From: Micromonospora inaquosa
GTDB taxonomy: Bacteria > Actinomycetota > Actinomycetes > Mycobacteriales > Micromonosporaceae
NCBI RefSeq assembly: GCF_003857055.1
Contig: NZ_QGSZ01000196.1
Coordinates: 1 to 42,296, forward strand
Length of the DNA stretch: 42,296 nucleotides
Reading direction: 5' to 3'
Shown here in pieces: positions 23,460-31,513 of this stretch; within the stretch, counting starts at the first letter, position 1; every line of letters begins with the position of its first letter. The notes below the pieces were generated by a model. It had not been told where the DNA came from, made no database searches, and worked only from the letters and a program-made list of their open reading frames with translations. A program made the translations under genes and the position numbers.

Positions 23460-24179
23460 TCAGCCCTGCGCGTCGAGGTCACGCAGTGCGTAGCGGAGGT
23501 GCTGCCACTCCTCCTGGAAGATCACGTGGAGGCAGTGCAGGACGCACACCTGCTTCTCGGGCCACCAGGCGGCCGGCCGGGTCTCCGCGAGCAGGTCCGG
23601 CGTGACGGTCGCGAGAAAGTCGCGCACCATCGCCTGTCGCTCGGCCCGCAGCTCAAGGATCTCGGCGAACGTCGGCTGCTCGACGGCGAAGATCGACATG
23701 TCGAAGCCGTCGGTCTCGTACTCGGCATGTGGTTGCCCGAGCGGGTGGAAGGGCTGCGGCAGTCGCCGGATCGACTTGCCCAGCCAGGTGTCGGTGGCAA
23801 ACGCGAGATGGCGCAGCGTCTGCGCGAACGACCACTCCCCGTCGATCGAGACGTCGACCGCACCGTCGGGCATGGACACGGCCCGGTCGACCGCCGCCGC
23901 CCAGGCCCGTTCGGCCGCGGCCCACCCCGCCCGGAGGTCGTCCGGGTTGTTGGCCTGCCTGAGCTCACGCCCGGGGAACCGTCGGTTGAGCTCGGCCTCG
24001 ACCAGCGGCACCACATCGACGCCGTTGATCAGGAACGTGCCCTCGGCCAGCCACGGCGCGTCGATGTCCAGACCATCGACGTCGACGCCGCGCATCACCG
24101 CACCGGCCAGCGTCGACCTGTTGAACCGGGCACCCCGCAGGTCCCGGTCGACGAAGACCTTGACGTCGTCCTGTGTCAT
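23460..24179 (-). CDS. DinB-family protein with short pentapeptide-like N-terminus
   Basis: A 239-residue protein. Residues ~8-40 (DLRGARFNRSTLAGAVMRGV) resemble a few pentapeptide repeats. The rest is a four-helix DinB/YfiT-like domain with metal-ligand histidines in LRHLAFATDTW and EEWQHLRYALRD. DinB-fold proteins include thiol-dependent transferases and detoxification enzymes; the activity here is not assignable. ATG at 24179 has GGGAG five bases upstream, and an upstream in-frame ATG at 24191 is rejected. TAGCAT at 24210-24215 is its likely -10 box. Confidence 0.85.
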   Translation of the reverse strand: MTQDDVKVFVDRDLRGARFNRSTLAGAVMRGVDVDGLDIDAPWLAEGTFLINGVDVVPLVEAELNRRFPGRELRQANNPDDLRAGWAAAERAWAAAVDRAVSMPDGAVDVSIDGEWSFAQTLRHLAFATDTWLGKSIRRLPQPFHPLGQPHAEYETDGFDMSIFAVEQPTFAEILELRAERQAMVRDFLATVTPDLLAETRPAAWWPEKQVCVLHCLHVIFQEEWQHLRYALRDLDAQG

Positions 24180-24209
24180 GGCGACTCCCATCCCTCGGCG
24201 GTCGCGGCG

Positions 24210-24215
24210 ATGCTA
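24210..24215 (-). promoter_or_regulatory. Candidate -10 box for DinB-like gene
   Basis: TAGCAT on the minus strand lies 30 bases before the ATG at 24179, giving a leader of roughly 24 bases that includes GGGAG. Confidence 0.42.
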
Positions 24216-24321
24216 GCGCCGGGATGGGACAGGTTCGGGCACAGTGCGACGTGTGGCGCGCCCGCCCGGATCGCCCAACCCTCGCCGAGACCCGGCCCGT
24301 CGACGAGTCGGGCCGCCGTGG

Positions 24322-25776
24322 TCAGGAGCGGGCGAGCCGCCGCAGCAGCGAGTCCGCGCCCAGCGGGTAGGCCCCGTGCCGGCGTACCCCGTCGGCGACC
24401 TCGCGGTCCGACGAGACCACGACCACCGGCCGACCCGCGGGCTCGGCGCGGACCAGCCGCCGGATCAGCTCGTCGGCGGTCTCGCCCTTGCGGGAGAAGA
24501 GCACTCGTACGCCGCGCGGCGCGGGCGGCAACCCGTGCATCCGCTCGGCACCGTCGAAGACCACTGTGACCTCGTCACCGGTCTGCGCGGCGATCCCGCC
24601 CAGCCCGGTGATGAGGCGTTTGCGCTGCTGTTCCAGGGACATCTCACCGAAGCCACGCTTGGTGACGTTGTAGCCGTCCACCACCAGGTGCGCCCGGGGC
24701 AGGGCGAGCAGTTGGTCGAGACGGGCCGGGTCGTCGGTGTCGCGGGCGCGGGTGGCGGGGCCGGCCGGGGCGGTGCCCGGTTGCTCGGCGAACGCGTCGG
24801 CGACGAAGTCGGCGGGGAGTTTGTCCACCGGGTCGAGCGCCAACTCCCGGCGCAGCCCGACGGCGGCCTGGCCGATGGTCTCCAGGAGCAGCCAGAGCCG
24901 GGCGTCATCGACCGAGCGGGCCTCCTTGGCGCTGGCCCGCGCCACCCCGGCGGCGGCCTCGGCCTCGGCCAGCCGGGCCCGGGCGCGGCGGAGTTCGGCG
25001 TCCACGTCGGCGCTGGCGCGGGCGGCCCGGCCGCGCTCGGTGGCCAGCAGCTCGGTGGCCTTCCGTTCGCGGGCCTGGGTCTCCCGCAGGGTGCGGGCCA
25101 CCTGCCGGGACTCCTCGCGGAGCTGACCCAGCTCCTCGCGGACGCGGGCCAGTTCGTCGCGGAGCTTCTCGGCCTCGACCCGGGCCACCGCGCGATCGTG
25201 CTCGGCCCGGGTGGCCCGCTGCTCGGCCTCGCGGACCAGCTCGGCGACGACGGCGCTGTCCGCCTCGGCGCGCACGGCCGCGCCGCTGGCGTCGATCAGC
25301 TCCCGCCAACCGCGGGGCCGGGCCAGGTAGGCCAGCGCGGCCACCTCGACCGGGTCGGCGGCAGCCGGCGCGGTGCCCTCGACCACTGCGGCACCGAGGT
25401 CACCGGCGTCGGCCAGGACCCGCGCGGTGACCCGCTGCCGGAACAGCGGGTCGGCGGTGAGCTGGGCGGCGATGACCGGCGCGCCGAGCCGGGCGCGTCG
25501 GTTGGGGGCGAACTTGGCCACCCGGCGCAACGGCACCGGGACCTCGTCGGTGGGGAGGGTGGGCAGCACCGCCGCGGTCAGCGTCACGATCCGCTGCCGG
25601 ACCGGCTCGGGCAGGGTCGGCTCGGGCTCGGCAGCGGAGCCGTCGCCCGGCGTCGTTGAGCCTGATGCGCCTGATGTGCCGGTGACTACGTTGTCGTCCG
25701 GGTTGCCCACAACACCGTCGAGCGCGACCGGATCCTCCTGTGGGAGGTGGTCGTCGTACGGCTCGGTGAGGGGCAT
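24322..25776 (-). CDS. NYN-domain (PIN-like) RNA-binding/nuclease protein with coiled coil
   Basis: A 484-residue protein. The N-terminus is acidic and low-complexity, followed by a helical region. A long Arg/Glu/Ala-rich coiled coil spans about residues 180-290. A C-terminal YacP/NYN domain (about 360-484) has the acidic motifs LVVDGYNVTKRG, VVFDGAE, ETADELI and VVSSDREVADGVRRHGA, the expected metal-binding aspartates of PIN-like RNases. A role in RNA processing or decay is likely. ATG at 25776 has GGGAGA seven bases upstream and a TAGGAT box at 25833-25838. It is divergent from the exonuclease gene. Confidence 0.88.
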   Translation of the reverse strand: MPLTEPYDDHLPQEDPVALDGVVGNPDDNVVTGTSGASGSTTPGDGSAAEPEPTLPEPVRQRIVTLTAAVLPTLPTDEVPVPLRRVAKFAPNRRARLGAPVIAAQLTADPLFRQRVTARVLADAGDLGAAVVEGTAPAAADPVEVAALAYLARPRGWRELIDASGAAVRAEADSAVVAELVREAEQRATRAEHDRAVARVEAEKLRDELARVREELGQLREESRQVARTLRETQARERKATELLATERGRAARASADVDAELRRARARLAEAEAAAGVARASAKEARSVDDARLWLLLETIGQAAVGLRRELALDPVDKLPADFVADAFAEQPGTAPAGPATRARDTDDPARLDQLLALPRAHLVVDGYNVTKRGFGEMSLEQQRKRLITGLGGIAAQTGDEVTVVFDGAERMHGLPPAPRGVRVLFSRKGETADELIRRLVRAEPAGRPVVVVSSDREVADGVRRHGAYPLGADSLLRRLARS

Positions 25777-25832
25777 GTGGCAAGTCTCCCACCGCGACCG
25801 GGCCCACCGCCCGGTGAGTGAGCCGATCTCTC

Positions 25833-25838
25833 ATCCTA
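25833..25838 (-). promoter_or_regulatory. Candidate -10 box for NYN gene
   Basis: TAGGAT on the minus strand predicts a leader of about 50 bases with a ribosome site. Confidence 0.42.
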
Positions 25839-25890
25839 GCCCCATGGTGACGGATGGGACGGCTGCGACGGGAGTGTCGGACCGGGGCGC

Positions 25891-25896
25891 TAGCGT
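25891..25896 (+). promoter_or_regulatory. Leaderless -10 box for exonuclease/GIY-YIG gene
   Basis: TAGCGT is followed by exactly seven bases and the ATG at 25904. It supports that ATG over the in-frame ATG at 25844. Confidence 0.5.
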
Positions 25897-25903
25897 GCCG
25901 CCG

Positions 25904-27658
25904 ATGGCACAGGCGGAGTACGTCCAGGAGTCACTGGCCGGTCTCGACCCGGCGGTGGGCGGGGTGGACCCGGCGCTGCCGCTCTACGCGACGACCTTCG
26001 TGGTGGTCGACCTGGAGACCACCGGCGGCGCGCCGGACGGCGGCGGCATCACCGAGATCGGCGCGGTCAAGGTGCGCGGTGGCGAGCAGTTGGGGGTGCT
26101 GGCGACCCTGGTCAACCCGGGGCAGCCGATTCCGCCCTTCATCACGGTGCTGACCGGGATCACCCAGGCCATGCTGGTGCCGGCGCCCCCCATCGAGCAG
26201 GTGCTGCCGAGCTTCCTGGAGTTCATCGACGACGCGGTGCTGGTGGCCCACAACGCCCCGTACGACGTGGGCTTCCTCAAGGCCGCCTGCGCCAAGCACG
26301 GCTACCGCTGGCCCAACCCCCGGGTGCTGGACACGGCGGCGCTCGCCCGCCGGGTGCTGACCCGCGACGAGGTGCCCAACCGCAAGCTCGGCACCCTGGC
26401 CGCCTACTTCCGCACCACCGTCCAACCCACGCACCGGGCCCTGGACGACGCGAAGGCCACCGTCGACGTGCTGCACGGGCTGATCGGCCGGCTCGGCGGG
26501 CACCGGGTGGACACGGTCGGCGACGCCATCGAGTTCGCCCGCGCGGTCACCCCCACCCAGCGCCGCAAGCGGCACCTGGCCGAGGGGTTGCCCAAGGTCC
26601 CCGGGGTCTACATCTTCCGGGCCGCCGACGACCGGCCGCTCTACGTGGGCACCTCCGTGGACATCGCCACCCGGGTGCGCAGCTACTTCACCGCCGGCGA
26701 GAAGCGCGCCCGGATCTCCGAGATGCTGGGCGCGGCCGAGCGGGTCGAGGCGGTGGAGTGCGCCCACTCGTTGGAGGCGGAGGTCCGTGAGTTGCGGTTG
26801 ATCGCCGCCCACGCCCCGCCGTACAACCGCCGGTCCAAATACCCGGAACGGATGCTCTGGCTCAAGCTGACCGACGGTCCGTACCCTCGGTTGTCAATCG
26901 TCCGAGACCTCTCCCCCACCGACACCGCCTACCTCGGGCCGTTCACCTCCCGGCGGGCCGCCGAGCTGGCCGCCGCCGGTTTCCACGACGCGGTGCCGCT
27001 GCGCCAGTGCACGCACCGGCTCTCGCTGCGCACCGTCACGCCGGCCTGCGCGCTGGCCGAGCTGGGTCGCTGCCCGGCACCCTGCGAGCACAAGATCACC
27101 CCCGAGGAGTACGACGACAGCGCCGCCGCGCCCTTCCGCACCGCCACGGCCAACGATCCTCAGCCGGTGGTGGACGCACTGCTCGCGCGGATCGACGTGC
27201 TCTCCCGGGACCAGCGCTACGAGGAGGCGGCCGTGGTGCGGTCCCGGCTCGCCGCCGTCCTGCGGGCCACCGTGCGGATGCAGCGGCTGGCCGCGCTGGC
27301 CGGCATCGTGGAGCTGGCCGCGGCCCGGCCGGCCGCCGGGGGCGGCTGGGAGTTGGCGCTGGTCCGCCACGGCCGGCTGGCCGGCGCGGGGGTGTCCCCA
27401 CCGGGCGTGCACCCGCGGCCCACCTTGATCACGATCCGGGCCACCGCCGAGACGGTGTCGGGCGGGCACGGTCCGGTGCCGGCCGCCACCGCCGAGGAGT
27501 CCGAGCGGATCCTGTCCTGGTTGGAGCGACCGGAGACCCGACTCGTCGAGATGTCCTCCGGTTGGTCCTCTCCGGCGAGTGGTGCGGGCCGCTTCCGTGA
27601 CCTGCTGGCGAAGGCCGAGAGCGGCGCGTCCCACCAACTCTCGACCGAACGCTCATGA
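25904..27658 (+). CDS. DEDDh exonuclease fused to UvrC-like GIY-YIG nuclease
   Basis: A 584-residue fusion. The N-terminal DnaQ-like 3'-5' exonuclease (about 28-200) has Asp36 and Glu38 (VVDLETTGG), the middle Asp in HNAPYDVGFL, and His177 with Asp182 (HRALDD). It is followed by a GIY-YIG domain (about 230-310: GVYIFRAADDRPLYVGTS, RVRSYF) and a UvrC/Cho-like continuation with a Cys cluster. The UvrC C-terminal RNase H-like nuclease and HhH regions are absent. M. tuberculosis Rv2191 has the same architecture. A DNA-repair role that nicks then trims is inferred. ATG at 25904 is chosen from the promoter spacing. Confidence 0.92.
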   Translation: MAQAEYVQESLAGLDPAVGGVDPALPLYATTFVVVDLETTGGAPDGGGITEIGAVKVRGGEQLGVLATLVNPGQPIPPFITVLTGITQAMLVPAPPIEQVLPSFLEFIDDAVLVAHNAPYDVGFLKAACAKHGYRWPNPRVLDTAALARRVLTRDEVPNRKLGTLAAYFRTTVQPTHRALDDAKATVDVLHGLIGRLGGHRVDTVGDAIEFARAVTPTQRRKRHLAEGLPKVPGVYIFRAADDRPLYVGTSVDIATRVRSYFTAGEKRARISEMLGAAERVEAVECAHSLEAEVRELRLIAAHAPPYNRRSKYPERMLWLKLTDGPYPRLSIVRDLSPTDTAYLGPFTSRRAAELAAAGFHDAVPLRQCTHRLSLRTVTPACALAELGRCPAPCEHKITPEEYDDSAAAPFRTATANDPQPVVDALLARIDVLSRDQRYEEAAVVRSRLAAVLRATVRMQRLAALAGIVELAAARPAAGGGWELALVRHGRLAGAGVSPPGVHPRPTLITIRATAETVSGGHGPVPAATAEESERILSWLERPETRLVEMSSGWSSPASGAGRFRDLLAKAESGASHQLSTERS

Positions 27659-27785
27659 CCAACTGACCGATCGGACTACGTCGGCTCGCTTAGGCTGTTA
27701 GAGAAGTGCAGTCCTGCCCGATTCGTGGGCCTGCTCCCGCCGCCGGGCTCCGGCGACGCGGAGCCGGGGTGAGGAGGTGTCCCTC

Positions 27786-29579
27786 GTGGACGTCGACGCC
27801 GGACACGGCGCCGCCCTGGGGGGCGCCCTGCCGACACAGCCGGGTGAGCTGCCGCTCGCCCGCCGGCTGCGGTCACTGCTCAGCTGGCCGACCACCGACT
27901 CCGACCCGGTCACCCAGCTGGTCCGCACCCACCGGGGCATCCATGCCGGCACCGACCCCGCCGTGCTGCGCCGCGCCTACACGATCGCGGAGAACATGCA
28001 CCGCGGGCAGTTCCGCAAGAGCGGGGAGCCCTACATCACCCATCCCCTCGCGGTGGCGCAGATCTGCGCCGAGCTGGGGATGGACACCACCACCCTGGTC
28101 GCGGCGCTGCTGCACGACACCGTGGAGGACACCCGCTACACCCTCCAGGCGCTCTCCGAGGATTTCGGCGGCGAGGTCGCCCACCTGGTCGACGGGGTGA
28201 CCAAGTTCGACAAGGCGTTCTACGGCAAGGCCGCCGAGGCGGAGACGATCCGCAAGATGATCGTCGCGGCCGCCAAGGACGTCCGGGTGCTGATCATCAA
28301 GCTGGCCGACCGGCTGCACAACATGCGCACGCTCGGGGTCCGCTCCGCGTCGTCGCGGGAACGGATCGCCCGCAAGACCCAGGAGGTGCTGGTCCCGCTC
28401 TGTGACCGGCTGGGCATCCAGACCCTCAAGCGCGAGCTGGACGACGTCGTGCTGCTGCACCTTGAGCCCGACGAGCACGCCCGGCTGGCCCGGCACGTGC
28501 ACGACCGGCCAGGCTGGGATTCGTACCTCGACTCGGTCGTCACCCGGGCCCGGGTGGCGCTGCGGCGCAGCCGGGTCGACGCCGAGGTGAGCCCCCGTCC
28601 CCGGCACCTCTACTCGATCTGGAAGGACACCATCGCCGGCGGCCACACCGCCCCGTACGACCTGCCCCGCATCGTGGTGGTGGTCGACGGCCCGGCCACC
28701 GACTGTTACGCCGCGCTCGGCGCGATCCACGGCACCTGGCGACCGATGGCCGGCCGTTTCAAGGACTTCATCGCCTCGCCGAAGAACAACCTCTACCGGT
28801 CGCTGCACACCAGCGTCTGCGGCCCCCAGGACCGCACGGTGGAGGTGCTGATCCGCACCGAGGAGATGCACCGCTCGGCCGAGTACGGCATCGCCGCCGA
28901 CTTCCGTTTCCCGCGCTCGGGCAGCGGCAGCGCCGCGGCCCGCGCCGAGCAGTTGGACTGGCTGCGCCGGGTGCTCGACTGGGAGCCGGACGCCGCCGAC
29001 CCGGCACAGTTCTACGAGTCGCTGCGCTGTGACCTCGCCGAGGGGCAGATCCAGGTCTTCTCCGACGGGCGGCAGGTCGTGCTGCCGGCCGGCGCCACCC
29101 CTGTCGACCTCGCCTACGAGTTGGGCAACGACCGGGGCGACCACTGCCTCGCCGCACGGATCAACGGTCGGCTGGCCCCGCTGAGTTCGGAGCTGGACGA
29201 GGGCGACGTGGTGGAGATCTTCACCGAGAGCGACGGTGACAACGGCTTCGAGGCCGGCGTGGCGCCGCGCGGCCCCCGCCGGGAGTGGCTGAGCTTCGTC
29301 AAGTCGCCGAACGCCCAGATGCAGATCAACAGGTGGTTCGCCGAGCACACCGAGCCGGGCATCACGATCAGCGACAAGGTTCGCCTCGGCCGGGCCACCA
29401 TCGGGCTCGCCCTGCGCCAGCACAACCGGGGCCTCGCCAGTGACCTGCCGTTGCTGCGCCTCTCCGAGGAGTTGGGCTACCCCGACCTGGAGACCCTGCT
29501 GGTCGCGGTCTTCGACCGGGTGATCGAACCGGACACCGTGGTCCGCCAGCTCATCGACCTGGTCGACCATCGTCAGTGA
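27786..29579 (+). CDS. RelA/SpoT-family protein without ACT domain
   Basis: A 597-residue (p)ppGpp-metabolism protein, shorter than the ~750-790 residues of canonical Rel. The HD hydrolase domain is intact (His110-Asp111 in LLHDTVEDT, KLADRLHNMRTL). The synthetase domain keeps RHLYSIWKD, GRFKDFIASPKNNLYRSLHT and VEVLIRTEEMHRSAEYGIAADF. The usual acidic/basic stretch before the metal Asp (Y291-D292-L293) reads GGHTAP, and the nearby Arg of active synthetases is not in its place. A TGS domain follows (about 423-482), and no ACT domain is present. It is probably a hydrolase-biased second Rel-type enzyme, which is inference. GTG at 27786 has GAGGAGG eight bases upstream. Confidence 0.9.
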   Translation: MDVDAGHGAALGGALPTQPGELPLARRLRSLLSWPTTDSDPVTQLVRTHRGIHAGTDPAVLRRAYTIAENMHRGQFRKSGEPYITHPLAVAQICAELGMDTTTLVAALLHDTVEDTRYTLQALSEDFGGEVAHLVDGVTKFDKAFYGKAAEAETIRKMIVAAAKDVRVLIIKLADRLHNMRTLGVRSASSRERIARKTQEVLVPLCDRLGIQTLKRELDDVVLLHLEPDEHARLARHVHDRPGWDSYLDSVVTRARVALRRSRVDAEVSPRPRHLYSIWKDTIAGGHTAPYDLPRIVVVVDGPATDCYAALGAIHGTWRPMAGRFKDFIASPKNNLYRSLHTSVCGPQDRTVEVLIRTEEMHRSAEYGIAADFRFPRSGSGSAAARAEQLDWLRRVLDWEPDAADPAQFYESLRCDLAEGQIQVFSDGRQVVLPAGATPVDLAYELGNDRGDHCLAARINGRLAPLSSELDEGDVVEIFTESDGDNGFEAGVAPRGPRREWLSFVKSPNAQMQINRWFAEHTEPGITISDKVRLGRATIGLALRQHNRGLASDLPLLRLSEELGYPDLETLLVAVFDRVIEPDTVVRQLIDLVDHRQ

Positions 29580-29620
29580 CCCGACGTGCCCCAGCGCATC
29601 CGAAGGACATTCGTGACCAC

Positions 29621-29626
29621 TAGCCT
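29621..29626 (+). promoter_or_regulatory. Leaderless -10 box for Nudix gene
   Basis: TAGCCT ends six bases before the ATG at 29633. The intervening GAGG could also serve as a weak ribosome site, so leaderless initiation is likely but not certain. Confidence 0.48.
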
Positions 29627-29632
29627 GAGGTC

Positions 29633-30175
29633 ATGATCCCCCGCTCCCGCGCCACCGGTCGGGCCCTTTTCTACCAGGCCTTCTACCGGCTGCCGTTGCC
29701 GGTGCGCAGACGGCTGGTCCGGCTGGCCGTGCCCAAGTACATCGTCGGCGCGGTGACCCTGGTCCGTGACTCCGAGGCGACGGGTGCGGGTCGGTTGCTG
29801 ATGCTGCGCCAGCCACCCGGCAAGGGTTGGTCACTCCCCGCCGGCCTGCTCGACCGGGGCGAGGCCCCGGTGGTGGGTGCTGCCCGTGAGCTGTTCGAGG
29901 AGTCCGGCATCCGGCTCCCACCGTCCCGGCTACGCCCGGCGGTGCCGAACGCGATCGTGCACGCCAAGGGCTGGGTGGACATGGTCTTCGAGACCGAGGT
30001 GCCGGCGTCCAGCACCGAACTGACCGTCGACGGCGCGGAGGTCTTCGAGGCCGCCTGGCACCCCCTGGACGACCTGCCCAAGCTGACCTGGCCGACGGCC
30101 CGGCTGCTCGCCTACTACGACATCGGGCCCCTGGCCGGGCAGTTCCCGCCACCGGTGCCTGACGACACCCCGTGA
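29633..30175 (+). CDS. Nudix hydrolase
   Basis: A 180-residue protein with a complete Nudix box, G-x5-E-x7-R-E-x2-E-E-x-G, read as GLLDRGEAPV then ARELFEESGI (about residues 69-91). It hydrolyses a nucleoside diphosphate linked to another moiety, with Mg2+ bound by the Glu residues; the substrate is not evident. A basic helical N-terminus (about 1-35) precedes the fold. Its stop overlaps the nucleotidyltransferase start by four bases (GTGA at 30172-30175), and the two enzymes probably act on related nucleotide-linked compounds. Confidence 0.9.
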   Translation: MIPRSRATGRALFYQAFYRLPLPVRRRLVRLAVPKYIVGAVTLVRDSEATGAGRLLMLRQPPGKGWSLPAGLLDRGEAPVVGAARELFEESGIRLPPSRLRPAVPNAIVHAKGWVDMVFETEVPASSTELTVDGAEVFEAAWHPLDDLPKLTWPTARLLAYYDIGPLAGQFPPPVPDDTP

Positions 30176-31041
30176 CCGGCGCGGCCGATGTGCCGGCGGA
30201 GCTGTGCGCGGTGGTGCTCGCCGCCGGCGAGGGCACCCGGCTGCGCCCGCTCACCGAACGGGTGCCCAAGGCCCTCTGCCCGGTGGGCAACGTGCCCCTG
30301 CTGGATCGGGCGTTGGCGCGGTTGGCTGGCCTCGGCCTGACCGGTTCCGACCGGGTCGCGGTGAACGCCTGCTACCTCGGCGACCAGGTGGTGCGGCACG
30401 TCGGGGACCGCGCACACCTGTCGGTGGAGCCGGGCGACCCGCTGGGCACCGCGGGCGGGGTGGCCAAGCTGCGGGACTGGATCGACGGGCGGCCGGTGCT
30501 GGTCGGCAACGCCGACGCGTACCTCGCCGACCCAGCCGCTCCCCCGGGCCCGGACGTGGCCGCCCTGCTCGACGGCTGGGACGGGCACACCGTACGCCTG
30601 CTCGGCCAGCCGGCCGCGGACCCGGCGGCGCCGGGCACCTTCGCCGGGCACTGCTTCACCGGCTTCTCGCTGCTGCCCTGGCGGCTGGTCCGGGACCTGC
30701 CGGTCGTCTTCTCCGACCTGGTCCGTGCCGTGTGGCGACCGGCCGAGGCGGCGGGCGCCCTGACGGTGGTGCCCTACCCGGGCACCTTCTTCGACACCGG
30801 CACCCCGGCCGACTACCTGGCGGCCAACCTGCACGCCGCTGCCGGCGGCGCTCTCATCGCGGAGTCCGCGACGGTGACCGGCCGCTGCGTGGAGTCGGTG
30901 GTCGGCGCGGGCGCGCGGGTGGACGGCGACGTGTCCCGCACGGTGGTGTGGCCGGGCGCGAGCGTCCGCGCCGGTGAGCGACTGCGGAACGTGATCCGGG
31001 CCGGGAGCGACCTGACCGTGCCCTGCGCCGCCCAGGGCTGA
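30172..31041 (+). CDS. Nucleotidyltransferase (sugar-1-phosphate type)
   Basis: A 289-residue NTP-transferase. The signature LAAGEGTRLRPLTERVPKAL (about residues 16-35), GDPLGTAGGVAKL and NADAY metal Asp are typical of GDP-mannose or UDP-sugar pyrophosphorylases. A short left-handed beta-helix-like tail (ATVTGRCVESVVGAGARV) ends the protein. The sugar cannot be fixed; a mannose-1-phosphate guanylyltransferase role would suit the PimB'-like enzyme upstream, but this is a guess. It is translationally coupled to the Nudix gene. Confidence 0.87.
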   Translation: MTGAADVPAELCAVVLAAGEGTRLRPLTERVPKALCPVGNVPLLDRALARLAGLGLTGSDRVAVNACYLGDQVVRHVGDRAHLSVEPGDPLGTAGGVAKLRDWIDGRPVLVGNADAYLADPAAPPGPDVAALLDGWDGHTVRLLGQPAADPAAPGTFAGHCFTGFSLLPWRLVRDLPVVFSDLVRAVWRPAEAAGALTVVPYPGTFFDTGTPADYLAANLHAAAGGALIAESATVTGRCVESVVGAGARVDGDVSRTVVWPGASVRAGERLRNVIRAGSDLTVPCAAQG

Positions 31042-31081
31042 GCCCGGACGACTCCCGCCTCCGGTCTCGGGCCGGAACATC

Positions 31082-31087
31082 TAGCAT
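31082..31087 (+). promoter_or_regulatory. Candidate -10 box for AsnC-domain gene
   Basis: TAGCAT predicts a start near 31094 and a leader of about 27 bases containing GGAGA before the GTG at 31121. Confidence 0.42.
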
Positions 31088-31120
31088 GGGCGACGACGCC
31101 GACGAACGGAGAAATGCCCC

Positions 31121-31408
31121 GTGATCACCGCGATCGTGCTGATCGACTGCGCCACCGACGCGATCCCCGAGGTGGCGGAGAACCTGGCCAACCTTCCCGG
31201 TGTCAGCGAGGTCTACTCGGTGGCCGGGCACGTCGACCTCATCGCCATCGTCCGGGTCCGCGAGTTCGACCAGATCGCCCAGGTCATCGCGGGCAGCATC
31301 TCCAAGGTGCCGGGCGTGCTCAACACCGAGTCGCACATCGCCTTCCGGGCGTACTCCCAGCACGACCTGGAGGAGACGTTCGCGATCGGCCTGGCCAGCG
31401 CCGACTGA
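31121..31408 (+). CDS. Stand-alone Lrp/AsnC ligand-binding (RAM) domain protein
   Basis: A 95-residue protein that is just the effector-binding ferredoxin-like domain of Lrp/AsnC regulators. VLIDCATDAIPEVAENLANL, GVSEVYSVAGHVDLIAIVRV and VPGVLNTESHIAF follow the beta-alpha-beta pattern. There is no helix-turn-helix. Such proteins form amino-acid-binding oligomers and may pair with full-length Lrp proteins. GTG at 31121 has GGAGA eight bases upstream. It is followed by a strong hairpin and is probably monocistronic. Confidence 0.9.
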   Translation: MITAIVLIDCATDAIPEVAENLANLPGVSEVYSVAGHVDLIAIVRVREFDQIAQVIAGSISKVPGVLNTESHIAFRAYSQHDLEETFAIGLASAD

Positions 31409-31467
31409 CCCGCTCGCCGGGCCGGTGCCGGCTCCGAGCGTCGGGTAGCGGGGCGGCGCGCACAGGG

Positions 31468-31498
31468 CGGCCGGCCCACCGCGTGGGTGGACCGGCCG
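31468..31498. terminator. Terminator between AsnC-domain and DUF4142 genes
   Basis: Arms 31468-31480 and 31486-31498 pair over 13 positions with one C-A mismatch around a 5-base loop. It separates two convergent genes and may serve both. Confidence 0.72.
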
Positions 31499-31513
31499 TC
31501 TGCTGTGGCTACG

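Noticed and set aside
27786..29579. Calling the RelA/SpoT synthetase domain dead
   Set aside because: The metal Asp and Glu and the nucleotide-binding loop are present; only some motif residues look altered, and no alignment could be run.
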